Of a stretch of DNA of 64,000 nucleotides, positions 12,463 to 21,797 are shown one piece after another. The first letter of the stretch is position 1. Every line of letters starts with the position of its first letter. A program made the translations under genes and the position numbers. The notes under the pieces were generated by a model. It did no database searches. It worked only from the letters and a program-made list of their open reading frames with translations, and was not told the origin of the DNA. The stretch is taken from NCBI RefSeq assembly GCF_003074055.1, contig NZ_CP029043.1, positions 2,968,501 through 3,032,500 on the forward strand, in the 5' to 3' direction. Source of the stretch: Streptomyces nigra. GTDB taxonomy: Bacteria; Actinomycetota; Actinomycetes; Streptomycetales; Streptomycetaceae.

Positions 12463-14079
12463 TCAGGGCAGCATCCAGCCGAGCACGGGTGAACTCTGGC
12501 CGACCACGATCAGACACATGACCAGCAGGAGCCCCAGGCTCCACGGCAGGACCTTGCGCAGCAGGTCGCCCTCGCGGCCCGCGAGCCCTACGGTCGCGCA
12601 CGCGATGGTGAGGTTCTGCGGCGAGATCATCTTGCCGAGCACACCGCCCGAGCTGTTCGCGGCGGCCAGCAGTTCCGGCGACAGCCCCGACTGTCCGGCG
12701 GCGGTGACCTGCAGGGCGCCGAACAGGGCGTTGGCGGAGGTGTCGGAGCCCGAGACTGCGACGCCGAACCAGCCCAGCACCGGCGAGAGGAAGGCGAGTC
12801 CGGCGCCGGCCGCGGCGACGAAGTGGCCGATGGTGGCGGCCTGCCCGGAGAGGTTCATGACGTAGGCGAGGGCCAGCACCGAGGTGACGGTCAGGATGGC
12901 GTACCGCAGCTCGTGGACGGTCGCCAGCCACTCCTTGACGGCCACGCGCGCGTGCACGCCGAGCACGACGGCCGTGCACACCCCGGCGAGCAGCACGAGT
13001 GTGCCGCCGGTGGAGACGATCGGCCAGCTGTAGACGTTGGCGCCGACCGGGTCGCCGCCGGCGTCGGCGACGTCCAGGAAGGGCCAGTCGAAGGTCCGGG
13101 TGGCCCGGGCCAGGAAGTCCTTGACCGGCGGGATCTGGGCGACGGAGAAGATCACGACGATCAGCGCGTAGGGGGCGTAGGCCCGGACGACCTCGCCGCG
13201 CGGGTCGTGCTCGTCCAGTTCCTCGCTGCGCGTCCCGGTCAGCACGGACGCGCGTACGGCCTCCGTGGCGGGCACGCGCGCGTGCGGTACGGCGACCAGG
13301 GCGCCGGCGCCCGCCAGCGCGGCGCCGATGTCGGCGAGTTGGGCGGAGACGTAGTTGGAGGCGGCGAACTGGGCGACGGCGAAGGCTACTCCGCACACCA
13401 GGGCGGGCACCCAGGTCTCGCGCAGACCGCGCCGGCCGTCCACCAGGCCGACCAGCACGAGCGGCACGACGAGGGCCAGCAGCGGTGTCTGACGGCCCAC
13501 CACGGAGGCGACGTCGTCCAGCGGAAGCCCGGTGACCTGGGCGAGGGTGACGACGGGGGTGCCCATGGCACCGAAGGCGACGGGCGCGGTGTTGGCGACG
13601 AGCGCGACGACCGCCGCCCGCACCGGGTCGAAGCCGAGCGCCACGAGCATGACCGAGCAGATGGCGACGGGGGCGCCGAATCCGGCGAGGGCCTCCAGCA
13701 GGGCGCCGAAGCAGAAGGCGACGACGAGCGCCTGGATGCGGGGGTCGTCGGAGAGACGCCCGAACGACCGCCGCAGGATGTCGAAGTGCCGGGTGCGGAC
13801 CGTCATCCGGTACACCCACAGGGCGTTGACGACGATCCACAGGATGGGGAAGAGGCCGAAGACGGCTCCCTGGGCGGCGCTGGAGAGCGTCTGGTCGAGC
13901 GGCATGCCGTAGGCGAGCCAGGCGACCAGAACGGCTGCCAGGAGGCCCGTGAGCCCGGCCAGATGCGCCTTCATACGGACCGCGCCCAGCAGGACCAGGA
14001 CGATCACGAGGGGCAGTGCCGCCACCAGGGCGGACAGACCGAGGGAGCCTCCGACGGGCTCCAGTTCCTGCACGTACAC
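12463..14079 (-). CDS. lldP: L-lactate permease family transporter
   Basis: A 538-residue polytopic membrane protein of the lactate permease (LctP) family, with roughly 12-14 hydrophobic helices. It imports lactate, and in some members glycolate, by proton symport. Family marks include AFCFGALLEALAGFGAPVAI near residue 120, NTAPVAFGAMGTPVVTLA, and the C-terminal GWFGVAVSGSDTSANALFGALQ and NSSGGVLGKMISPQNLTIA. The last two are highly conserved. A cytoplasmic loop at about 265-300 is charged. The GTG start at 14079 is preceded by GGGGAGG four bases away. No lactate dehydrogenase or regulator gene is adjacent, so regulation is unclear. It interrupts the manB-DUF3499 order seen in mycobacteria and so may be an insertion. 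Confidence 0.92.
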   Translation of the reverse strand: MYVQELEPVGGSLGLSALVAALPLVIVLVLLGAVRMKAHLAGLTGLLAAVLVAWLAYGMPLDQTLSSAAQGAVFGLFPILWIVVNALWVYRMTVRTRHFDILRRSFGRLSDDPRIQALVVAFCFGALLEALAGFGAPVAICSVMLVALGFDPVRAAVVALVANTAPVAFGAMGTPVVTLAQVTGLPLDDVASVVGRQTPLLALVVPLVLVGLVDGRRGLRETWVPALVCGVAFAVAQFAASNYVSAQLADIGAALAGAGALVAVPHARVPATEAVRASVLTGTRSEELDEHDPRGEVVRAYAPYALIVVIFSVAQIPPVKDFLARATRTFDWPFLDVADAGGDPVGANVYSWPIVSTGGTLVLLAGVCTAVVLGVHARVAVKEWLATVHELRYAILTVTSVLALAYVMNLSGQAATIGHFVAAAGAGLAFLSPVLGWFGVAVSGSDTSANALFGALQVTAAGQSGLSPELLAAANSSGGVLGKMISPQNLTIACATVGLAGREGDLLRKVLPWSLGLLLVMCLIVVGQSSPVLGWMLP

Positions 14080-14231
14080 GACGCCTCCCCGGATTCCGCC
14101 ATACGGAAAGCGATTTCTCGTTCCGGCCTAGGAATGGTCGTGTCCGCGACAAGCTGGCGTCAATGGGCGTGCAGCACTTGCCGTGAGGAGATCACGAAAA
14201 GGCGGAAGGAAGGCGTCCGGGGAGTCGGACG

Positions 14232-14609
14232 TCAGTTGTCGGGCGACCGCAGGACGCGCAGGTGCCCCCGGCGCGCGACCTCCATCGGGTCGGCCCCCCG
14301 TCCGCCGCCACCGCCGGCCTGGGCGGCACGCTCCTGCGGACGGGCCGCCTCACGCACGGCGTTGGCAAGCGCTTCCAGGTCGTCCCCGCTGGGGCGGGCC
14401 GGAGCGGAGCCGTCCAGCAGCCGTACGACCTCCCACCCGCGCGGGGCGGTGAGGCGCTCGGAGTGCTCGGCGCACAGGTCGTAGCAGTGGGGTTCGGCGT
14501 AGGTGGCGAGCGGGCCGAGGACCGCGGTCGAGTCGGCGTAGACGTACGTCAGCGTCGCTACGGCGGGACGGCCGCAAGCGGTGCGCGAACAGCGACGTAC
14601 AGGGCTCAC
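14232..14609 (-). CDS. DUF3499 family protein
   Basis: A 125-residue actinobacterial protein, from the GTG at 14609 (VSPVRRCSRTACGRPAVATL). Cys7, Cys12, Cys42, Cys46 and His49 could form a zinc ribbon (CSRTAC... HCYDLCAEH). The C-terminal part is Gly-rich. The frame extends upstream to 14708, and a longer form through ESRRGPLKSAVPSN cannot be excluded. I preferred the GTG because the conserved domain begins there, although its Shine-Dalgarno match is weak. Function is unknown. The gene neighbours whiB and manB homologues in many actinobacteria, including Mycobacterium as I recall. It is divergent from the zincin-like gene at 14953. Confidence 0.8.
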   Translation of the reverse strand: MSPVRRCSRTACGRPAVATLTYVYADSTAVLGPLATYAEPHCYDLCAEHSERLTAPRGWEVVRLLDGSAPARPSGDDLEALANAVREAARPQERAAQAGGGGGRGADPMEVARRGHLRVLRSPDN

Positions 14610-14952
14610 GACGTTGGACGGTACCGCACTCTTGAGCGGGCCGCGACGACTCTCCCCCAGGTCACCCCACCGTGTCGTGGTGTGAAACACCCCACACGCC
14701 CCTTTCACCCCACCTCTGTGACCTGCGAGGACGAGACGGCCCCGGAAACCGGCTCCGACCGGAAGTGGTCACCTCTCACCACAAACCCCGTCAATTACCA
14801 CGACGTCGGCGGTCTCGGAGAGATACGGAAACGAGCCCAAGCTTGGCTGGAATGGTCATCTGGCGACATGCGGTACGGCCCGGCGCACACCGCCCCGACC
14901 GGCGCACGGAGATCCGGCGGGCGGCGGCCACGGGGACTACGCTTCGTCAGTG
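14610..14952. promoter_or_regulatory. Divergent intergenic region
   Basis: A 343-base spacer between the DUF3499 and zincin-like starts. It contains an AT-richer stretch around 14690-14840, which suggests promoter DNA. I did not find an unambiguous promoter or a long repeat. A DUF3499 N-terminal extension would reach into it. Confidence 0.45.
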
Positions 14953-15393
14953 ATGGACACCCCCGTACCGCCCCGTGCCGTCGGCCCCGGGCCCCGCCGC
15001 CGTGATCGCCACGGACGGGGCATGCGCGGCCCGATCGCACCGCCGCAGGTCCCCCTGGCCGCCAGCCGCGCCGACGCCTTCGCCGACCTGGTCCAGGACT
15101 CCGTGGAGCGCCTGGAACGCCGCTGGCCGCAGCTCGCCGACATCGATTTCCTCGTCCTGGAGGTGCCGCGCCTGGACGGCACCTGGAACGACGAGGCGGT
15201 CCCGCTCGGCGGCACCATCGCCGCCCGCGACGGACGGCCGGCCCGGGTGGTCGTCTACCGCAGGCCGGTGGAGATCCGCACCAAGGGCCGCGACGAGCGC
15301 GCGGCCCTGGTGCACGAGGTGGTCGTGGAACAGGTGGCCGAGGTGCTGGGGCTGACCCCGGAGACGGTGGACCCCCGCTACGGCGAGGACTGA
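14953..15393 (+). CDS. Zincin-like metallopeptidase family protein, degenerate motif
   Basis: A 146-residue protein with an Arg/Pro-rich N-terminus (MDTPVPPRAVGPGPRRRDRHG) and a conserved body DAFADLVQDSVERLERRWPQ. The C-terminal helix LVHEVVVEQVAEVLGL aligns with the position of the zinc helix of small zincin-like peptidases. The usual HExxH is not complete: the second His is absent (HEVVV), so peptidase activity is doubtful. A GTG immediately before the ATG (14950) is an alternative start. The gene faces the DUF5719 gene, 22 bases away. Orthologues sit next to DUF3499 and whiB in actinobacteria, implying a conserved but unknown role. Confidence 0.75.
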   Translation: MDTPVPPRAVGPGPRRRDRHGRGMRGPIAPPQVPLAASRADAFADLVQDSVERLERRWPQLADIDFLVLEVPRLDGTWNDEAVPLGGTIAARDGRPARVVVYRRPVEIRTKGRDERAALVHEVVVEQVAEVLGLTPETVDPRYGED

Positions 15394-15415
15394 CCTCCGC
15401 GGCCGGGGCCGCCCG

Positions 15416-16933
15416 CTACCGCTGCAGCACCGAGAGGTCCTGGTCGGCCTTCGGCACGGCCACCGTCCCGCGGTCGTCGGGCAGGGTCTGCACCGTGAAG
15501 GCGGAGACGCCGTCCTGCCCGTCCGTGATCGTCCGGGCGCCGTGGACCTCGCCGCCCGACACCGACTCCACCGTCAGCGCGTACGTGCCCTTCAGACCGC
15601 TCGGCACCGGCGCCTGGACCTGCTGGGTCGTACCGGCCTTGATCGTGAACGACTTCGTGGCCGGGGTGCCGCCCCCGCTGCCCCCGGACGCGGTGACCTT
15701 GACCTCCGCCGCGCCGAACGGCGCCGTCAGCGACAGCGTCGTGCCCTTCGCGCGGTTGTCCACGACGGTCGCCCGGGTGCCGACCGGCCGGGTCGCCGGT
15801 ATGAACGCCGTCTCCTGTCCGGCGCCCTTGCCGCGCACCACGCGCACGGCCGCGACCACGGGCACGGAGCGGCCCGTCGGGGTCAGCACCAGTGAGCCTG
15901 GTTCGCCGCGCATGACGTCGCCGAGGTCGACGGCGCCGGTCATGCCCGCCTTCAGGTGCAGCGTCTCGTTCCCGGCCGGGGTGATCTGGCCGGAGGGCGA
16001 GGCGAGGCGCACCTTCAGGTCCGCGTCGGCTTCACCCGGTGCGAACGCGATGAGCCGCACCGCCGTGGCGTCCTTCGGGATGCCGGGTATCACGAGGCTT
16101 CCCGCCGGGTCGACGGACGCGCCCAGCCAGTCACCGCCGAGCTTGTCGTCCAGCGCCTGCACCGAGGCGCCGACCCGGCCGCTGCGCACGCTGACGTGCA
16201 CGGTGACGTTGTCCAGCTTCTCGGTGGTCAGCGTGGACAGCAGGACCGGGTCGTCGGAGTGCGGCGCGACCGTGATCCCCTCGCCGGTGGGGGTCTCCAG
16301 GGCGCCGTCCCTGCCGTACAGCTCGATGTCGACGACGGCGGCCGAGTCGTCCGGGTTCACCAGGTGCACATAGTCCGTGCGGTCGGCGGCCGTGCTGGCG
16401 CCGGGGAACCAGAAGTCGGTGTCCGGCGCGGTGCAGGCGGCGCCGAGCAGACCGCGGCCGGTGCCCGCGGCGACCTCGGTGGTCTGCTGCACGGTCCAGC
16501 CGGGGGCGAACTTCCCGTCGGCGGTGCCGACGAGCGCCGGCGAGTCCGATCCGGAGACGTCCTCGGCGAGGGGCTTGCCGGGCTCCTTGGCCGTCAGGAA
16601 GGCCTTGGCTTCCTTGTCGCCCTTGCCGTTCTTCTCGTCCTTGCCGGCCTTGCCGTCCTTCTCGTCCGTCGACTCGGTGACGGCCGGGCGCAGTTCGGCC
16701 TTGCCGTCGCCGCCGGTGCCCTTGGTGACGGGTGTGAACGAGGTGTACGTCGTCTCCGCCAGGTCCGAGACGCTCGGCGTCGGGCAGGTCAAACTCGTGC
16801 GCTCCACCGGCAGTTCGGCGGCCGTGGCCGTGGCGTCCGGCGCGGACGTGTCCGGGGAGGCGACGGCCGCGAACCCGGTCACGGCGGCGAGGGCGGTGGC
16901 ACCGGCGATCAGGGACAGGGTCGTGCGGTTCAC
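15416..16933 (-). CDS. Exported DUF5719-family protein
   Basis: A 505-residue secreted protein. The signal peptide MNRTTLSLIAGATALAAVTGF is followed by a low-complexity Lys/Asp/Glu/Gly linker around residues 85-110 (EKDGKAGKDEKNGKGDKEAK) and a beta-rich C-terminal two thirds. It matches my memory of the DUF5719 family, which is encoded beside a large membrane glycosyltransferase in Streptomyces. Its start codon overlaps the stop of that glycosyltransferase by 4 bases (ATGA at 16930-16933). The two are therefore translationally coupled and probably work together at the outer face of the membrane. Biochemical function is unknown. Confidence 0.82.
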   Translation of the reverse strand: MNRTTLSLIAGATALAAVTGFAAVASPDTSAPDATATAAELPVERTSLTCPTPSVSDLAETTYTSFTPVTKGTGGDGKAELRPAVTESTDEKDGKAGKDEKNGKGDKEAKAFLTAKEPGKPLAEDVSGSDSPALVGTADGKFAPGWTVQQTTEVAAGTGRGLLGAACTAPDTDFWFPGASTAADRTDYVHLVNPDDSAAVVDIELYGRDGALETPTGEGITVAPHSDDPVLLSTLTTEKLDNVTVHVSVRSGRVGASVQALDDKLGGDWLGASVDPAGSLVIPGIPKDATAVRLIAFAPGEADADLKVRLASPSGQITPAGNETLHLKAGMTGAVDLGDVMRGEPGSLVLTPTGRSVPVVAAVRVVRGKGAGQETAFIPATRPVGTRATVVDNRAKGTTLSLTAPFGAAEVKVTASGGSGGGTPATKSFTIKAGTTQQVQAPVPSGLKGTYALTVESVSGGEVHGARTITDGQDGVSAFTVQTLPDDRGTVAVPKADQDLSVLQR

Positions 16934-19900
16934 TGCTGGCTCCCGTCGGAACGTCCGCTGCCGTGCGGGTCCTGCCGCGCCGGGTCGTACGCGGGGTCGT
17001 AGCCCTGCTGGTAGGTCTGGTCGTAGGAGGCGTCGTAGGCCCCGGTCTGGTCCTGCCCGCCGTAGGCGTACGGGTCGTACCGGCCGCCCTGGTACGGGTC
17101 GGCCTGGTACGTCTGGTCATAGCCACCGCCCGTGTACTGCTGGGCGTCCTGGTACTGCTCGCCCTGGTAGCCGCCGTACTCGGGGCTCTGGTAGCCGGGG
17201 GTGTCCCACTCGCCGTAGGAGCCCTGCTGCGGGATGTCCGCCGGGGCGGCCGGGGGCTGTGGGGGCGGGGGGAAGCCGTCGTCCTCGGGGGCGTGTGTCT
17301 CCGGGGCGTCCGTGCCCTGACCGGCCGCCTCGGCCTCGGCCTCCGCCTGGGCGCGCAGCCGGCGGGCCCGCCGGCCCTCGCCGGCCATGGCCTCGGCGGG
17401 GACGGGCTGCTCCTCGGGCAGGTCGTCGTCGATGTCGCGGCGGCGGCCCGGGAGGGCCATGACGACGAGGACGACGGCGAGGAAGCCCTGTGCCCAGAGC
17501 CAGACGGTGTGGGTGAAGGGGTCGTCGTAGGTGACGTCCAGCCGGCCGCCGGAGGCGGGGAGTTCGAAGCCCTGCGCCCAGCCGTCGACCGTCGTCGGGG
17601 TGAGCGGCGTGCCGTCCAGGGTGGCCGTCCAGCCGTCGTCGGCGGTGTCGGCGAGCCGCAGGACGCGGCCGTCCGCGCCGGACCCGATCGTGGTGTGGAT
17701 GTCCACGGGTCCTGCGGCGACGGGCTGCGGAGCGGCGGACGCGGCACCGGATTCGGCGACGATCGCCGCGCGGGACACCTCCCGGTCGATCCGCCACAGC
17801 GCGCTGCCCTTCTGCTCGCTGAGCCGCGACAGACCGGGTGTGGCGTCCAGCACGCGCGCGACCTCGCGCGGGGCGCCCTTGCGGACGAGGACGTAGCGGA
17901 CCGCGAACGAGCCGAGCTGGTCGGCCTGGTCGGCGCCGGAGCCGGCCACGAGGTTCGCGACGATCTTGTCCAGCCGGGTGTTCTCGCCGTCGGCCAGGGC
18001 GAGTTCGGCGTCGCCCAGGCGGGCGCCGGAGCCGCGGACCAGCACATAGCCGACGCGGGCCGGGGAGTCGCTGTCGAGGACGAGGGTGCGGGCCTGGTCG
18101 CTGGTGCGGCTCTCCTCGGCGACGAACGCGGGCACCTGCACGGGGTCGCGGCGCTCCACGGGACCGTCGGCGCCGCGGATCATCCAGCCGGCGGCGAGCA
18201 GGAACGGGCCCGCCGCGGCGGCGAAGGCGACCAGCGCGGCGACCGGCTGACGCCAGCCGAAGCTCTGCTCGGCCACGCGGGCGCGTGCCCCGTCGGCGCC
18301 GAGCAGGGCGGCGGCCAGCAGCGCGAGGCCGTAGACGAGGGTCGCTGGCCCGGCCCAGGCCGAGCGGTTGGACAGGACCGCGAAGACGAGGCCCAGCAGG
18401 GCGGCCGCCCATGCCGTCCTGATGCCCAGCTGCCGCTCGGAGCGCAGCAGGGCGGCCAGCGCGGCCAGGACGATGCCGACGAGCATGAGTCCGTCGACGG
18501 TGCCGGGGCCGCCGGGGCTGGCGTTGAGCAGGTCGAGGGCGGACGCGGCCGAGGCGCCGTAGTCGAGGCCGGCCTCCTGGAAGAAGCCGAACGGCAGCAG
18601 CGTCAGCGACCAGGGGGCGAGCACCAGCAGGGGGACGCCGAGCTGCGCGAGGAAACGCAGGCCGTACGCGGTGATGTCGGTGCGCCGCAACGCCAGCAGG
18701 GCGACGCCGAGGACCAGCGCGATCGGCCACACGATCGGCGTGAAGGCGGTGGTGACGGTCAGCAGCAGGACGTAGGCCCAGGTGGCGCGCCAGCTGCCGC
18801 GGGTGCCGGAGGCGTTCGCCAGGCCGCTGGCCGCGATGCCGGCGCGTGCGATCAGCGGCAGCAGCACGGCGAGGACGGCGGTGCCGATCCGGCCGCCGGC
18901 GAGGGCTCCGGTGGCGGCGGGCAGGAAGGCGTAGACGACGGCCGCCCACGCGCGCAGCAGACGGGACTCGACGAGCGGGCGGGACGCGAAGTACGCGCTG
19001 AGCCCGGCCAGCGGCACCGAGCCGACGAGCAGCACGGTGACGGCGAGCCCCGTGGAGCCGAGCAGCAGGGAGGCGAGGGTCGCGACGATCGCGAGGTACG
19101 GCGGCGCGGACGCGGTGCCGCCGGCGCCGACGGGATGCCAGGCGTCCACATAGTGCGACCACAGCTCGCCGACGTCGGCCGGGGCGGGCAGCAGCGCGCC
19201 GCCCGCGAGGGCGCCGCCGCCGAGGAGCTCCCGGCAGGCGATCAGCGAGACGAGCAGCAGGACGAGGAAGAGCACCGGGGCCGGCTTGCGGGCGATGCGC
19301 TTGAGGCGCGCGAACTGCTCGATCTCGAGGAAGTCGGCGTCGTCGCCGCCGGGCCCGGACTCGATCGCGCTGCCGTGCCGGCCCGCGCCGGAGGCCACTT
19401 CGGGGTCGGAGCGGCCGACGAGGCTGCTCGCGGCCTGCTCGACGGTGGCGCGCACGGTGGCACCGGGCGGCGGGAACAGGGCGCGCAGCTCGGCCTTGTC
19501 GATGACGGGGGCCCCGCGCCGGCGGCGGCCGGCGATGATCCGCTCGGGGCGCAGCAGGGTGCCCATGAGACCGCGGATCTCGTCGAGGGCCTGGCCGGGG
19601 ACCTTGCCGACGAGGTAGGCGAGGGTGCGCAGGACGGTGCCGACGACGACGCGCAGCAGCACCCAGGGCAGCACGGCGCTGCGGGTGTTGACGAGCAGGG
19701 TGTAGACGGCGCCGGCCTTGTCGACCTTGTGCGGGGAGGCGGCGGTGCGGCCGACGCAGTCGACGGCGCGGCGCTCGCGCGAGGCGGCCTCGGCGTGCCG
19801 GACGACAGCCTCGGGGGCGATGAGGACGCGGTGGCCGGCGGCGGTGGCGCGCCAGCACAGGTCGACGTCGTCACGCATCAGGGGCAGATGCCGGTCGAAG

Positions 19901-20628
19901 CCGCCGAGCTCCTCGAAGACGTCGCGGCGGACCAGCATGCCGGCGGTGGAGACGGACAGGACCGGGCGCACATGGTCGTGCTGCCCCTGGTCCTGCTCGC
20001 GGCGGTCCAGACCGGTCCAGCGGCGGCCGGAGTTGGCGATGGTGACGCCGACCTCCAGGAGCGCGCGGCGGTCGTACCAGCCGCGCAGCTTGGGGCCGAC
20101 CACGGCGATGTCGTCGCCGCGGCCCAGCTCGTGTTCGGTCTCCACGACGCGGAGCAGCTGGGCGAGGGCGTCGGGCTCGGGGGCGCTGTCGTCGTGCAGG
20201 AGCCACAGCCACTGCACCGGCTCCCCGTGGGGGAGTTCGGGCAGGTCGTAGGCGTCGTCGCGCCAGGTGCGGGTGACGGGGTCCCAGCCGCTCGGGCGCT
20301 TGAGATAGGTGAGCTCGTCCGGGGTGAGGACGGGAGCCGTGCGGTTGGCCTCCTCGACGGCCTGGCCGAAGCCGGTGCGCCGGGCGAGGTGCAGGACGCG
20401 GTCGTCGCCGAGGGCGTCGGTGAGCAGCTGCGCGGACTGGTCGGCGCTGCCGGTGTCCGCCGCGACGGCGGACTGCACCGGGCGCTCCTGGCTCAGCAGC
20501 CCGGCGAGCGCGTCGGGCAGCCAGCGGGCGCCGTCGTGGGAGACGAGGACCGCGGTCACCACATGACGCGGGAACTCAGGTGTGGCAGCGGCGTCGTGCT
20601 GCGCTGCCGTGTGGCTGTGCACGGACAT
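16930..20628 (-). CDS. Large membrane glycosyltransferase, family 2 N-terminus
   Basis: A 1232-residue protein. Residues 20-310 form a GT-A family 2 domain: HVVTAVLVSHDGARWLPDAL, the LLHDDSAPEPDAL segment with acidic metal-binding residues, and a GGFDRHLPLMRDDVDLCWRA acceptor-side motif. Residues 330-1120 hold about a dozen hydrophobic helices and extracytoplasmic loops. The C-terminal 100 residues are Gln/Tyr/Gly-rich low-complexity repeats (YDQTYQ, YDPAYDP). The layout suggests a polyprenol-linked glycan transferase or a polymer-assembly protein. It is upstream of, and overlaps, the DUF5719 gene and lies just downstream of whiB on the same strand (gap 256 bases). The acceptor and donor sugars are unknown. 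The local GDP-mannose genes make a mannosyl donor possible but unproven. Confidence 0.85.
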   Translation of the reverse strand: MSVHSHTAAQHDAAATPEFPRHVVTAVLVSHDGARWLPDALAGLLSQERPVQSAVAADTGSADQSAQLLTDALGDDRVLHLARRTGFGQAVEEANRTAPVLTPDELTYLKRPSGWDPVTRTWRDDAYDLPELPHGEPVQWLWLLHDDSAPEPDALAQLLRVVETEHELGRGDDIAVVGPKLRGWYDRRALLEVGVTIANSGRRWTGLDRREQDQGQHDHVRPVLSVSTAGMLVRRDVFEELGGFDRHLPLMRDDVDLCWRATAAGHRVLIAPEAVVRHAEAASRERRAVDCVGRTAASPHKVDKAGAVYTLLVNTRSAVLPWVLLRVVVGTVLRTLAYLVGKVPGQALDEIRGLMGTLLRPERIIAGRRRRGAPVIDKAELRALFPPPGATVRATVEQAASSLVGRSDPEVASGAGRHGSAIESGPGGDDADFLEIEQFARLKRIARKPAPVLFLVLLLVSLIACRELLGGGALAGGALLPAPADVGELWSHYVDAWHPVGAGGTASAPPYLAIVATLASLLLGSTGLAVTVLLVGSVPLAGLSAYFASRPLVESRLLRAWAAVVYAFLPAATGALAGGRIGTAVLAVLLPLIARAGIAASGLANASGTRGSWRATWAYVLLLTVTTAFTPIVWPIALVLGVALLALRRTDITAYGLRFLAQLGVPLLVLAPWSLTLLPFGFFQEAGLDYGASAASALDLLNASPGGPGTVDGLMLVGIVLAALAALLRSERQLGIRTAWAAALLGLVFAVLSNRSAWAGPATLVYGLALLAAALLGADGARARVAEQSFGWRQPVAALVAFAAAAGPFLLAAGWMIRGADGPVERRDPVQVPAFVAEESRTSDQARTLVLDSDSPARVGYVLVRGSGARLGDAELALADGENTRLDKIVANLVAGSGADQADQLGSFAVRYVLVRKGAPREVARVLDATPGLSRLSEQKGSALWRIDREVSRAAIVAESGAASAAPQPVAAGPVDIHTTIGSGADGRVLRLADTADDGWTATLDGTPLTPTTVDGWAQGFELPASGGRLDVTYDDPFTHTVWLWAQGFLAVVLVVMALPGRRRDIDDDLPEEQPVPAEAMAGEGRRARRLRAQAEAEAEAAGQGTDAPETHAPEDDGFPPPPQPPAAPADIPQQGSYGEWDTPGYQSPEYGGYQGEQYQDAQQYTGGGYDQTYQADPYQGGRYDPYAYGGQDQTGAYDASYDQTYQQGYDPAYDPARQDPHGSGRSDGSQQ

Positions 20629-20884
20629 CGAGGTACAGGCCCCGGTTCGATGGACTGCGGTGGACGCCTGTGTCCCCGGGGGACAGCGGGACGTCTCGGA
20701 CGAGCGCCCACACTACTGGCTGGGCATCACGGCGGCCCGCCGCCTGTGGACAACCCACCCGCGACGGGCCGTTCGAGATCTGTTCGAGACGTTGGGAGAT
20801 GCGGAGGTACGGACGGATTCGCCCTCGCGCGCCCCGCCGCGCGGTCCCGCGGCGGGCGGTGGCGGCCGGGCCGTCGGCGGTCCG

Positions 20885-21148
20885 TCAGACGGCGGCCTTC
20901 TTCAGCCGGCGCCGCTCGCGCTCGGACAGGCCGCCCCAGATGCCGAACCGCTCGTCGTTGGCGAGGGCGTACTCGAGGCACTCGGAGCGGACCTCGCAGG
21001 CGAGGCAGACCTTCTTGGCCTCCCGGGTCGAGCCGCCCTTCTCGGGGAAGAAGGACTCGGGGTCGGTCTGGGCGCACAGCGCGCGCTCCTGCCAGCCGAG
21101 CTCCTCGTCCGCGTCGTCGACCAGCAGTTGCTGCACCAGCTCGGTCAT
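20885..21148 (-). CDS. whiB: WhiB sporulation regulator
   Basis: An 87-residue iron-sulfur transcription factor of the WhiB-like family. The four cluster cysteines are Cys25, Cys48, Cys51 and Cys57 (C...CxxC...C), followed by the GIWGG turn at 69-73 and a basic DNA-binding tail ERERRRLKK. Length and sequence match Streptomyces WhiB as I know it. In Streptomyces it is needed, with WhiA, for sporulation septation in aerial hyphae, and its mycobacterial counterpart WhiB2 is linked to cell division. Its neighbours, the DUF5719 protein and glycosyltransferase downstream and fbiA upstream, match a conserved actinobacterial order. A consensus-like vegetative promoter lies about 75 bases upstream. 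Confidence 0.96.
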   Translation of the reverse strand: MTELVQQLLVDDADEELGWQERALCAQTDPESFFPEKGGSTREAKKVCLACEVRSECLEYALANDERFGIWGGLSERERRRLKKAAV

Positions 21149-21797
21149 GTGCGCCCCTCGTCCGTCTTTCGCGTCCCCGTGATGTAGCCGTTACCGATTT
21201 CGGCTGAACGACACGAGTGAAATTACAAGTGTGCTGCTCCGGGCGAGTCAAGCCGAGATCTGCTATTGGGCCCCTTATTCACTCTGCGGAACCAAGGCCT
21301 AGCGGAAAGTGTTCAAATCGTCCTAAACCTTGACAACCGGACAGGGCCCGAACGGGAGCGCACTCCCGCGCAAGGCCTGTACGGAACAAGACGCCCAGTC
21401 GTTCGATCTCGTTGCACACGCGCGCGGATGCGAACCGGATCACAGTCCGATCACAGGATCACAACGACGCCCGTGCGCCCGGATGTGCGCCATGTGTCCC
21501 GGCAACCCCGTGCACAAACCTTTCGCCAGACAGATGAACCGGATGGGGTGAAAGCTGTGCCACATCACCGGGCGTCGAGTTGACAGGCATACGTATGAAC
21601 CGCTGTCCTTGTGGGCATGCTCGCGAATCCGGCACTCACCTCGACCCGCACCGCCGGGTCCCTCGGTGCCGCCCGCGCGTTCTGTAGCTGTTGCTGTCCC
21701 AGCTGTTGAGCCTCTTCCGCTCCGGCTGAAGGCCGCGCCGTACCCGGCGCGGCTGCCGTTCCCTCTGACCTTCTTCACTGAGGAACCACCGCACCCC
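21149..21797. promoter_or_regulatory. whiB/cupin divergent intergenic region
   Basis: A 649-base spacer with no convincing gene. Small frames across it lack Streptomyces codon bias. It includes the whiB promoter at 21222-21251, AT-richer DNA around 21180-21350, and a CATACGTATG palindrome near 21588-21597. The length suits multiple developmentally controlled whiB promoters. Confidence 0.55.
21222..21251 (-). promoter_or_regulatory. Predicted whiB promoter (HrdB-like)
   Basis: On the minus strand, TTGACT (21246-21251) and TGTAAT (21222-21227) are separated by 18 bases, close to the vegetative consensus TTGACA-N17-TATAAT. Transcription would start near 21215, leaving a leader of about 65-70 bases before whiB. 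Confidence 0.6.

Noticed and set aside
16963-21207. Very long plus-strand frame antisense to the glycosyltransferase
   Set aside because: High-GC shadow with Gly/Arg/Asp/Val/Ala-rich composition lacking any domain.
21266-21583. Possible small gene upstream of the cupin
   Set aside because: Poor third-position GC bias, no ribosome binding site, and it lies in promoter DNA for whiB.
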